Part shown: positions 44,663-51,956 of the stretch, one piece after another
Layout of the letters: each line of letters begins with the position of its first letter
How positions within the stretch are numbered: the stretch's first letter is position 1
Origin: Sphaerisporangium perillae
Lineage (GTDB): Bacteria > Actinomycetota > Actinomycetes > Streptosporangiales > Streptosporangiaceae
NCBI RefSeq assembly: GCF_023276435.1
Contig: NZ_JALLPO010000015.1
Span: 62,001-126,000 of the forward strand
Reading direction: 5' to 3'
Length of the DNA stretch: 64,000 nt
The notes under the pieces: model-generated
The model's input: the letters and a program-made list of their open reading frames with translations, nothing else
Database searches by the model: none
Told to the model about the DNA's origin: nothing
Translations under genes and position numbers: made by a program

Positions 44663-45613
44663 ATGGCTTGGCGTCCCGTCCTCGCACTGCTGCTGATGGC
44701 GCCGTACCTGGGGGAGGTGCTGTCGACCGCGACATCCCCGCTCGATCTGCTGCTGCCGTGGAACCTCGCCCTGTTCGTCGCGCTCTACGGCAGCGGCGCG
44801 CTACTGTGCCGCGAGATGGCTCACCGGTGGGGGCTCGTCCTGCCCGGACTGGCTCTGCTCGGCGCGGCGTACGGTGTCTACGAGGAGGCGCTGGTCGACC
44901 GGTTCTGGTTCGACCCCAAATACGCGCACGACACCGGCATCGGCGACTACGCCCAGGTCTGGCACACGAACCTGTTGCTCGCCACGCATCTCACCGCCTT
45001 CCATACCGCGGTGAGCGTGTGCTCGTCGGTCCTCGTCGTCACGTGGCTGTTCCCGGGCGACCGCGACCGCGCCTGGGTCCGCCCGCGCGGCCTGGTCGTC
45101 GCCGGGATCGCGATGCTGCTGGTCCTGTTCCTCGTGTACGAGGACCACGTGCGGCCAACGCTCGGCCCGGTGCTCGTGGCGCTCGGGGTCAGCGTCCTGA
45201 TCGTGGTGACCGCGCTGCTCTCCCGGCGCCTGCCGCGCCTGGCCCGCGCTTCCTCGCGTCGCCCTCGACCGCGCTTGCTCGGCGTCGTGGCGTTCGTCTG
45301 TACCGGCACGCACTTCGTGCTCGTCTATGCGGTCCCGTCGACGGGCCTGCCGTGGCCGGCCGGACTCGCCGCCACCCTGACACCGCTCGTGGTCGGCGTC
45401 CTGGCCGCCCGACGCTGGGCCACGACGGGGCCGCTCGGACGCGACGGGCTCTGGGTGGTCACGGGGATCCTCGGTTTCTTCGTCGTGCTCGACGCACTCG
45501 TCGGACTCGGCGGCCGCTACGACCTCACCGTCAGCGCCGTGCTCACGGCTCTGGTCCTGGCCTGGCTGCACCGCCGCGTCCCCGCAGCCGCCATACCAAC
45601 GCCACCGCGTTGA
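44663..45613 (+). CDS. Multi-pass membrane protein of unknown function
   Basis: 316 aa from ATG 44663 (GATGGGCGC upstream). About nine or ten hydrophobic segments, beginning WRPVLALLLMAPYLGEVLST. Two conserved-looking polar patches occur in loops: GVYEEALVDRFWFDPKY and WHTNLLLATHLTAFHTAVS, with Glu, Asp and His residues near the membrane that could bind metal or be catalytic. Similar proteins exist in actinomycetes, but I know no function. Confidence 0.7.
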   Translation: MAWRPVLALLLMAPYLGEVLSTATSPLDLLLPWNLALFVALYGSGALLCREMAHRWGLVLPGLALLGAAYGVYEEALVDRFWFDPKYAHDTGIGDYAQVWHTNLLLATHLTAFHTAVSVCSSVLVVTWLFPGDRDRAWVRPRGLVVAGIAMLLVLFLVYEDHVRPTLGPVLVALGVSVLIVVTALLSRRLPRLARASSRRPRPRLLGVVAFVCTGTHFVLVYAVPSTGLPWPAGLAATLTPLVVGVLAARRWATTGPLGRDGLWVVTGILGFFVVLDALVGLGGRYDLTVSAVLTALVLAWLHRRVPAAAIPTPPR

Positions 45614-45743
45614 CCAGTGTGAAACAGGTCAATGCTTCATTCAAGCTGCACTGGATCCGGGGCAGCCCGCGGAGGGCTACCCGGTCGAGCGCGACGACCT
45701 GGCCGATGACCGCCGCGCCGTTGACCTGGCCGGCTGACCCTGC

Positions 45744-46346
45744 TCAGTCCTGCGGCTTGCGCCAGATGATGCTGTAACGCAACAGGAGGTGACGGCGATA
45801 CTGGGAGCCGGGCAGGATCTCGGCGGCCAACGCTCGCATCTGCGGGTACGTCACCGGCGGCGGCCACACCATGGGGGACGGATGCACCCAGTGGCCCTTC
45901 GTGGCGCGATGGAAGGTACCGACGACGACACCGGCCAGGTCGCGCGGCAGGTCGTTGGGCATGGCGCTACGGGCCAAGCCGACGATGGCCAGGACGCCGC
46001 CGGGGCGCAGCAGGTCGCGCATGCGGGCCAACCCAGCGGCGGCGTCCATGTGGTGCAGAGTGGCCACCGACGCGATGACGTCCAACGAGGCGGGCTCGAA
46101 GGGGTGGGTCAGGAAATCGCCGAGGATGTAGTCGACGTCGTCCGGGTACTCGCGGGCTTGGTCGATGCTGGGCGCGTCGAGGTCGATGCCGGTGACGTGC
46201 GGCACGGCCTGCCGCAGTTCACGGGCGAGCATGCCCTCGCCGCAGCCGACATCGAGGGCGCGCTGGGCGCCATCGGGGACCGCGCGCAGGATGCGGGGGT
46301 GGTAATGGATGTTGTGGTTCCACCGCTTGCCGTTCTTCACCGTCAT
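45744..46346 (-). CDS. Class I SAM-dependent methyltransferase
   Basis: 200 aa from ATG 46346 (AGGATGATCAC upstream). Motif I is ALDVGCGEGMLARELR, motif II VTGIDLDAPSIDQAREY, then YILGDFLTHPFE and ASVATLHHMDAAAGL, LLRPGGVLAIVGLAR. UbiE/Methyltransf_11-type fold; the ending HLLLRYSIIWRKP is typical of small-molecule methyltransferases. Substrate unknown. Confidence 0.85.
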   Translation of the reverse strand: MTVKNGKRWNHNIHYHPRILRAVPDGAQRALDVGCGEGMLARELRQAVPHVTGIDLDAPSIDQAREYPDDVDYILGDFLTHPFEPASLDVIASVATLHHMDAAAGLARMRDLLRPGGVLAIVGLARSAMPNDLPRDLAGVVVGTFHRATKGHWVHPSPMVWPPPVTYPQMRALAAEILPGSQYRRHLLLRYSIIWRKPQD

Positions 46347-46454
46347 GTGATCATCCTGCCGGACACAGGTCCTGCTGGTCGGCACCGCTGAGCCTTGCCT
46401 AACAGTCGCCCGGCTCCTCTCATCCCCCCGGGGAAACCGGGGTTGAGGAACAGC

Positions 46455-46565
46455 GGAACAGCCGTTAGCGCTGGGGCATCGACATAGTGCTCGCCGAGGT
46501 CACGGCGCACATGCAGGAGTACGAACCCGGTCCGCACCTGCTCATCATCACCGGTCGGAAGGGGG
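46455..46565 (+). pseudogene. Possible mid-domain fragment of a tyrosine recombinase
   Basis: Frame RWGIDIVLAEVTAHMQEYEP then GPHLLIITGRKG resembles the segment of phage integrases reading VxxLAxHxxxYPPGPxGLxFTxRxG that precedes the catalytic HxxR box. It ends exactly where the rnpB-like repeat starts. Short and without neighbours, so uncertain. Confidence 0.3.
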
Positions 46566-46598
46566 ACAGCGGGCGAGTCGGCCTGCAGGCCGGGTTCT
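46566..46598. other. Left copy of rnpB 3' end (attachment site)
   Basis: 33 bp matching 48578-48610 with one mismatch (46586). The right copy is the 3' end of rnpB with its P1 3' strand; this copy stands alone. Confidence 0.8.
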
Positions 46599-46693
46599 TC
46601 CGGCAGGGGTTGACCGACCTGCTGCTACTCCCCCGATAGGGCCATCTACCAGGCGCAACGCATGTGAACAGTGATGAACAAGGCTCCCGCAGG

Positions 46694-47116
46694 CTACCTG
46701 CCCAGCTCCGCCAGGACGGCGCACGTGGTGGCCCACCGTCGGGGGCCGACCCGCTCCCGCCACTCCCGCTCGAGTTCCTCAATGGCTGCCGCGCTCGCCT
46801 TCTGTAGCTCGATCCCCCGGGGCGTGGGCGTCACGAGGCGTACCCGCCGATCGTGCGGATCGGCCAAGACTCGCACGAAGCCTTCCTGTTCCAGGGTCGC
46901 GACGAACTCACCCATGGCCTGCTTCGTCATCGACGCACGAGTGGCCAGGTCGGTCAGCCGGATTCCATCGGCGGGGATCAGGTTCATGACCCGCAGAAAG
47001 GACGACCGCAGGCCGGGCGCGTGGTCGGCCATCAGTCCCTCCATGACGCGCTTGGCTGCCCGCATCGCCCGATCAAGGAGCGCGAGAATGTGCTCAGGGT
47101 CGTTGACCAATGTCAT
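46694..47116 (-). CDS. MarR-family transcriptional regulator
   Basis: 140 aa. Winged-helix core: RLTDLATRASMTKQAMGEFV (helix-turn-helix) followed by the wing RVLADPHDRRVRLVTPTPRG. Dimerisation helices at both ends. Divergent from a phosphotransferase gene 55 bp away, with an inverted repeat overlapping its own start codon, so it probably represses both genes and is released by a ligand. Confidence 0.9.
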   Translation of the reverse strand: MTLVNDPEHILALLDRAMRAAKRVMEGLMADHAPGLRSSFLRVMNLIPADGIRLTDLATRASMTKQAMGEFVATLEQEGFVRVLADPHDRRVRLVTPTPRGIELQKASAAAIEELEREWRERVGPRRWATTCAVLAELGR

Positions 47117-47155
47117 AAGGTTGCCTTACTATCCCTACTAGTCAGGTAACCTTAT
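47115..47155. promoter_or_regulatory. Inverted-repeat operator between the MarR regulator and phosphotransferase genes
   Basis: ATAAGGTTGCC (47115-47125) and GGTAACCTTAT (47145-47155) are inverted copies matching at 10 of 11 positions, 19 bp apart. The left arm covers the marR start codon and the right arm ends 4 bp before the GGAGGGG ribosome-binding site of the phosphotransferase gene. This fits binding by one or two MarR dimers. Confidence 0.75.
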
Positions 47156-47170
47156 CTTCGGAGGGGCTCC

Positions 47171-48295
47171 ATGTCGACCCATCTGATCGGCTCCGCCTCC
47201 GTGAGCGACGACGAGTTCGCCGACATCGTGAGCAAGGCACTCGGCCGCGCCGTTGCCGTCAAGGATTGGTCGGCCGAGGTTGTGGACTATCCGCTCTTCG
47301 GCTCACCCGCCACGGGCGCGCTCCGGCGGATCCGCGGCGTCACCGATGACGGCGAGCCGTTCCGCCTGTTCCTGAAGGTCATCCACAGCCCCCGGCACTG
47401 GCCTCGCCTGGACCTGGTGCCCGAGCACTCCCGGCAAGACTTCGTCGACGAGTTCCCGTGGCGGATGGAGCTCGCCGCATGGGAGCCCACCTTCGTCGAC
47501 CACCTGCCCACCGGCCTGCGGGTACCCCGCCTCTACCGCCTCGCCGAACTCGGCGACGACCGCGCCGCGCTGTGGATGGAAGACATCCAGCAGAGCGCCG
47601 ATGAGTGGGACGTGCCGCGTTTCGCACGGGCCGCCCGGCTGCTCGGAGGTTTGGCGGCCGGCCGGTCGGATCCCGGTCTGATCGCCGGTGCCGGCAGGCC
47701 ACCCGGGTTCGGGCTGCGCATGTACCGGCACGCCCGGCTGATGGGGGCGCTTGCACAGCTTGAGGATGACGCCCTATGGGCACATCCGGTGGTCGCCGCG
47801 TCCGTTGACGAACACCTCCGAGCGGACCTGCGGACCCTCGCCGGAAGGATCGACCAGATCATGGACCGGCTCGACCAATTGCCCCAGGCGCTGCCGCACG
47901 GTGACGCAAGCCCGCAGAACCTGCTCGTGCCGTCCGACGAACCCGACACCTTTGTCGCCATCGACGTCTCCTTCCAGACGCCGCATGCGATCGGCTTCGA
48001 CCTTGGTCAGCTCCTCGTAGGTCTGGTCCATGCTGGACAGTTCCCGGCTCACCGGCTGTCTGAGCTGCATGAAGTGCTCGCACCGTCCTTCGTGGACGGA
48101 ATGGCCGAGCACGGAAAGCCGTCGGCATCAAACGACGTCGCGTACGGATTTCACGGCAGCCTCGTCGTCCGCTCCGCGTTCACGGCGTTGCCCTGGGAGC
48201 GGCTCGACGGGCCGCCCAGCCCGGAGCTCGCCGCCGAATTCGGTGAACGCGCTCTGCTCACCCGGTTCATCGTCGACTGCGGGCTGGCGCTGTAG
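47171..48295 (+). CDS. Aminoglycoside phosphotransferase-like (APH/choline kinase superfamily) protein
   Basis: 374 aa. The catalytic loop is LPHGDASPQNLLV (HGDxxxxN) and the metal-binding segment FVAIDVSFQTPHAIGFDLGQ replaces the usual IDWE/IDFD with IDVSF. That changes the second metal ligand, so activity or substrate may differ from classical resistance kinases. N-terminal lobe with FRLFLKVIHSP (likely ATP-site Lys). GGAGGGG precedes the ATG. Probably controlled by the divergent MarR protein through the shared operator. Resistance or metabolite phosphorylation are both possible. Confidence 0.8.
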   Translation: MSTHLIGSASVSDDEFADIVSKALGRAVAVKDWSAEVVDYPLFGSPATGALRRIRGVTDDGEPFRLFLKVIHSPRHWPRLDLVPEHSRQDFVDEFPWRMELAAWEPTFVDHLPTGLRVPRLYRLAELGDDRAALWMEDIQQSADEWDVPRFARAARLLGGLAAGRSDPGLIAGAGRPPGFGLRMYRHARLMGALAQLEDDALWAHPVVAASVDEHLRADLRTLAGRIDQIMDRLDQLPQALPHGDASPQNLLVPSDEPDTFVAIDVSFQTPHAIGFDLGQLLVGLVHAGQFPAHRLSELHEVLAPSFVDGMAEHGKPSASNDVAYGFHGSLVVRSAFTALPWERLDGPPSPELAAEFGERALLTRFIVDCGLAL

Positions 48296-48298
48296 ATC

Positions 48299-48380
48299 AC
48301 GGACCACGTACAAGATGGCGTCCACGATGTCGCGGCGTGGGTGCTGGCTTTCTGGCCTGCCACCGGTGTTGGGGGGATGG
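48299..48380 (-). pseudogene. IS5-family transposase N-terminal fragment
   Basis: Reading the minus strand gives PESQHPRRDIVDAILYVVRD, the start of IS5/IS4-type transposases (RRxIVDAILYVVRTGCxWRxL). It is cut off where the phosphotransferase gene ends. Confidence 0.55.
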
Positions 48381-48577
48381 GAGCAGCGGATCCGAAAGTC
48401 ATACAGACTCGACTAGGTCATGCGACTATCGCGGAAACCATGGATACCTACGGGCATCTCTTTCCGAGCGATGAAGACCTAGGCCGAGGAACGATCGAGA
48501 ACATGATCCGTTCCGCAAACGGAACCGAGACGGAACTAGAGATCATCCAACAGACGTTGCGCCTGGTAGAAGGCTAA
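48380..48577 (+). pseudogene. Tyrosine integrase, C-terminal fragment
   Basis: Frame ADPKVIQTRLGHATIAETMD then TYGHLFPSDEDLGRG carries the end of a phage integrase catalytic domain: the LGH box (third catalytic residue) and the tyrosine nucleophile in TYGHL. The first arginine and HxxR box are missing. It ends at 48577, next to the attachment-site copy. Confidence 0.85.
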
Positions 48578-48580
48578 ACA

Positions 48581-48978
48581 GCGGGCGAGTCGGCCTGTAG
48601 GCCGGGTTCTGTCCTTTGCTGTGCAAAGGGGCGACCATCCATCTAGGGCCGCCGTTGCCGGCGGCCTCAAGCGGTCTACCCGCGCGACTCGGGCGGGTCA
48701 CCCTCGAACGCCGCGCGCGGGATCCTCCGGGGAGGATCCCTTCTTGACCTTGCTCCAGGTGGGGTTTACCTAGCCGCCCACGTCACCGTGGGCGCTGGTG
48801 GTCTCTTACACCACCGTTTCACCCTTACCTCCCCCGAAGGGGAGGCGGTCTGTTTTCTGTGGCACTGTCCCGCGGGTCACCCCGGGTCGGCGTTACCGAC
48901 CACCTTGCCCTGTGGAGCCCGGACCTTCCTCGGCGGGGCTGGAGAGCCCCGACGCGGTCGCCCGGCCGACTCGTCCGC
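48581..48978 (-). ncRNA. rnpB: RNase P RNA, bacterial class A
   Basis: About 398 nt. On the minus strand the 5' arm GCGGACGAGTCGGCC (ending at 48978) pairs with the 3' arm GGCCGACTCGCCCGC (48581-48595) to form P1. Conserved P4 strands are present: GAGGAAGGTCCGGGCTCC near the 5' end and ACAGAACCCGGCCTA near the 3' end. It is the catalytic RNA that matures tRNA 5' ends. An integrative element has used its 3' end as attachment site without damaging it. Confidence 0.92.
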
Positions 48979-49098
48979 TGTCGTAGCAGTCTATCGGATC
49001 ACAAGTCGCCTCCAACCCGGTGACAAGCATCACCAGGTCAAATGGGACACGTGCGGCGGTGGTCCGTGCCCCCGTGGCCGCCGCCGCACACCGCTGCC

Positions 49099-50313
49099 TC
49101 AGCGAAGGTGGGAGGTGTCGTTGAAGGCCCTCACCAACTCGGGACCGTCGGGGAAGTAGTCGACGGTGGACAGGGACGCCACGTCGAGGTGCATGCGGTA
49201 GAGCGCGGCGGGGGGCGCCAGGAGCGCGAACCGCAGGAGCAGCTTGATGGGGGTCACGTGCGAGACGAGCAGGACCTTCTTGCCTTTGTGCTCGAGCAGG
49301 AGGCGGTCCCTGGCGTCCTGCACCCGCAGCGCCGCCTGGTCGAAGCTCTCGCCGCCGGGCGGGGCCACGGAGGGGTCGGCGAGCCAGGCGGCCAGCTCGT
49401 CGGGCCAGCGGCGCTGGATCTCGGTGAACGTGTGCCCCTCCCACGCGCCGAAGTCGACCTCGCGCAGCCCGTCGTCCACGGCGACCTTCAAGTCGGCGCG
49501 CGCGGCGACGATCTCGGCGGTCTCCCGGGCGCGGCGCAGCGGGGAACTGACGATCACCTCCAGCTCGTACGGCGGGCGTGACAGCCGTACGGCGGCGGCC
49601 TCGGCCTGGGCGACGCCCTTGGGGGTCAGCTCGGGGTCGCCGATGCCGGAGAACCGGCGATCCACGGAGAACGGCGTCTCGCCGTGCCGCAGGAGCAGGA
49701 ACGTCGTGGCGGTCGCCGCCGGGCCCATCCAGCCGCTGCCGGACTTGGGTCCGGGCCTGGTGGACGCCGCGGCGGTGGTTGCGACCGGCTCCCCGGCCGG
49801 CCTGGTGGCGGCGGGGGCACGGCTCTCCGCACCCGCGGCGGGGGCATGGTCCTTCAGCTGACCGGTGAGGGCGGGGGTGGGGAGGGTCGTGGCCTGCCAC
49901 TTGCCGCCTCGGGCGGCGGCGTCCATGGCCTCGTTGGCGAGGCGGTCGGCGTCGCGGTTGCGCTCGCGGGGGATCCACTTCCACGTCACGCGCAGGCGGC
50001 GCGCGAGGTCGGCGGCTTCGTGCGCGAGCGGGCGCAGCCCTTCGTTCTTGATCTTCCAGCGGCCGGCCATCTGCTCGATGACCAGCTTGGAGTCCATGCG
50101 CACCTCGACCGTGGCGCCCTCGCCGCCGAGGCTGAGCGCCGAGCGCAGGCCGGCGATCAGGCCCTGGTACTCGGCGACGTTGTTGGTCGTGACTCCGAGG
50201 GAGTCGGCCGCCTCGGCCAGCACCTGGCCGTCAGGGTCCTTGACGACGGCGCCGTATCCTGCGGGCCCCGGGTTGCCCCGGGAGCCGCCGTCGGCCTCGA
50301 TGACAAGGTTCAC
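49099..50313 (-). CDS. Bifunctional RNase H / acid phosphatase (histidine phosphatase domain)
   Basis: 404 aa from GTG 50313. The N-terminal RNase H type I domain (about 1-135) has EADGGSRGNPGPAGYGAVV, the Glu in NNVAEYQGLIAGL, and Asp in VEVRMDSKLVIEQM and RNRDADRLAN. A Pro/Ala linker leads to a phosphoglycerate-mutase-like domain with FLLLRHGETPFSVDRRFSGI and VLLVSHVTPIKLLLRF. The fusion is known from mycobacteria (Rv2228c-type), where the C-terminal part is linked to alpha-ribazole phosphatase activity. It overlaps the zinc-ribbon gene by 4 bp. Confidence 0.92.
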   Translation of the reverse strand: MNLVIEADGGSRGNPGPAGYGAVVKDPDGQVLAEAADSLGVTTNNVAEYQGLIAGLRSALSLGGEGATVEVRMDSKLVIEQMAGRWKIKNEGLRPLAHEAADLARRLRVTWKWIPRERNRDADRLANEAMDAAARGGKWQATTLPTPALTGQLKDHAPAAGAESRAPAATRPAGEPVATTAAASTRPGPKSGSGWMGPAATATTFLLLRHGETPFSVDRRFSGIGDPELTPKGVAQAEAAAVRLSRPPYELEVIVSSPLRRARETAEIVAARADLKVAVDDGLREVDFGAWEGHTFTEIQRRWPDELAAWLADPSVAPPGGESFDQAALRVQDARDRLLLEHKGKKVLLVSHVTPIKLLLRFALLAPPAALYRMHLDVASLSTVDYFPDGPELVRAFNDTSHLR

Positions 50314-51050
50314 AGGCCTGACTCGGGGGTGCGGACCAGGATCCTGCGGCACTCCTCGCAGCGGAGCACCTCGTCGTGGGCTGCGGCCCGGATGCGGTTG
50401 AGGTCGGCGATCGAGAGCGACACCTTGCAGCCCTGGCACCGCCCGCCGTGCAGCATGGCGGCGCCCACGCCGTACTGCCCGCGCAGCTTCTCGTACAGGG
50501 CGAGCAGGTCGGCGGGGATGTCGGCGGTGATGCCCCCGCGCTTGCCCTTGGCGTCCTCGCTCTCCTTGTCGAGGGCGGCCAGGGAGACGTCGCGCTTCTC
50601 CTCGAGCGTGGACAGGCCGGCGCCGATCTCGGTGCGCTCGGCCGACAGCCGGGCGACCTCGGCGTCCGCGGCCTCACGGCGCTCCATGATCTCAAGGACG
50701 ACGTCCTCGAGGTCACCCTGGCGGCGCTGGAGCGAGACGATCTCGGACTGCAGGTTGGACAGGTCCTTCGCCGAGGAGACCTGCCCGGAGTCCAGGCGCT
50801 TCTGGTCGCGCTCGGCTCGGACGCGTACCGCGTCGACGTCGGACTCGGCCTTGGTCTGCTCTCTGGCGAGATCGCCGGCCTCGGTCTCCGCCGCGATCAC
50901 CTCGGTCGCGAGGCGGGCGAGCTTGGCCGACCGCTCGTCGATCTCGGCCAGCTCTGGCAGCGTGCGGCGGCGGTGTGCCAGCCGGTCGAGGACGGCGTCG
51001 AGCTCAGCGAGCTCGAGCAGACGCTTCTGTGCTTCAGGGGCTGCTTTCAC
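50310..51050 (-). CDS. Coiled-coil zinc-ribbon protein (C4-type, CT398-like)
   Basis: 246 aa. Residues 10-175 are a long coiled coil (LLELAELDAVLDRLAHRRRT onward). The C-terminal zinc ribbon has GGRCQGCKVSLS and VLRCEECRRILV (two CxxC pairs). The family is nearly always next to Nif3-like and RNase H genes in actinobacteria, as here; a nucleic-acid role has been suggested. The start codon directly follows the Nif3-like gene's region (stop of this operon neighbour is at 51051), so all three genes form one transcript. Confidence 0.9.
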   Translation of the reverse strand: MKAAPEAQKRLLELAELDAVLDRLAHRRRTLPELAEIDERSAKLARLATEVIAAETEAGDLAREQTKAESDVDAVRVRAERDQKRLDSGQVSSAKDLSNLQSEIVSLQRRQGDLEDVVLEIMERREAADAEVARLSAERTEIGAGLSTLEEKRDVSLAALDKESEDAKGKRGGITADIPADLLALYEKLRGQYGVGAAMLHGGRCQGCKVSLSIADLNRIRAAAHDEVLRCEECRRILVRTPESGL

Positions 51051-51896
51051 TTAATCCTCGCACTGTGCTGTTGTCGTCCAGGCGTCCGTGACCGTCTCGG
51101 AGACGCGCGTCTCCACATTAATCCCCTTGGCGGCCAACCCGGACGCGAGAATCTCGGCGGCCTGTGGCAGCCATGGCCATTCGGTCGCCCAGTGGGCGGC
51201 GTCGATCAGGGCCGGGCCGCCCGAAAAGGCCCCGGACTCCATGAACTCGCCGGCCGGGTGGTGCCTGAGGTCGGCGGTGAGGAAGACGTCGGCGCCGGCG
51301 GCGGCGACGGTGCCGAGCAGGGAGTCGCCCGCGCCGCCGCTGACGGCGACGGTGCGCACCGGGCGGGACGGGTCGCCGGCGACCCGCAGCCCCCAGGCGG
51401 TGCGCGGCAGGCCCCGGGCGGCCCGGGCGGCGAAGTCTCCGAGTGTCGTCGGGGACTCAAGTTCGCCGACGCGACCGAGGCCGCGTCTCGGGTCCTCCGG
51501 CGCCGGCTTGAGCGGGCGCAGGTCTCCAGAGAGCCCGACGGCCCTGGCGAGGGCGTCGGAGACTCCGGGATCGGCGACGTCGGCGTTGGTGTGCGCGGTG
51601 TGGAGGGCGATGTCGTGCTTGATCAGCCGGTGGACCAGCGCGCCCTTGGCGGTGTCGGCGGCCACGGTGGTGGTCCCCCGCAGGAAGAGCGGGTGGTGGG
51701 TGACGATGAGGTCGGCGCCCCACTCCAGCGCCTCGTCGGCGACGCTCGCCACCGGGTCGACGGCGAACAGGATCTTGCGTACCGGTTGTGCGGGGTCTCC
51801 GCAAACCAGGCCCACAGCGTCCCAGGGCTCCGCCCAAGCGGGGTCATACGTGGATTCAAGTTCCGCGATGATCGCGGACAAGGCTGGCGGGGACAC
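51051..51896 (-). CDS. Nif3-like dinuclear metal centre protein (GTP cyclohydrolase I type 2 family)
   Basis: 281 aa; full-length short form of the NIF3/YbgI family. Metal-ligand motifs: ADLIVTHHPLFLRG (HH), ALHTAHTNADVADPGVSDAL (HxxxD) and DAAHWATEWPWL (H..E). Forms hexameric rings with two metals per subunit; the reaction is unsettled. First gene of the operon with the zinc-ribbon and RNase H proteins. Divergent from the flavin monooxygenase gene. Confidence 0.9.
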   Translation of the reverse strand: MSPPALSAIIAELESTYDPAWAEPWDAVGLVCGDPAQPVRKILFAVDPVASVADEALEWGADLIVTHHPLFLRGTTTVAADTAKGALVHRLIKHDIALHTAHTNADVADPGVSDALARAVGLSGDLRPLKPAPEDPRRGLGRVGELESPTTLGDFAARAARGLPRTAWGLRVAGDPSRPVRTVAVSGGAGDSLLGTVAAAGADVFLTADLRHHPAGEFMESGAFSGGPALIDAAHWATEWPWLPQAAEILASGLAAKGINVETRVSETVTDAWTTTAQCED

Positions 51897-51956
51897 GTGC
51901 GCAGACTACCGGCACGATCTACCGTAAGTACGTCCTGACACCCGGAGGGCTGGCGA

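Larger units (their letters stand above)
46566..48610. mobile_element. 2-kb genomic island integrated at the 3' end of rnpB
   Basis: Flanked by direct 33-bp repeats of the rnpB 3' end. Inside are a MarR-type regulator, a phosphotransferase, an IS5-type transposase fragment and the C-terminal tail of a tyrosine integrase that stops one base before the right repeat. An integrase abutting the attachment site in a structural RNA gene is the classic layout of an integrative element. Most of the element has been deleted. Confidence 0.75.

Noticed and set aside
45614-45743. Fragment ending GYPVERDDLADDRRAVDLAG
   Set aside because: A stop-bounded frame is visible but no family is recognised and it is too short to support a call.
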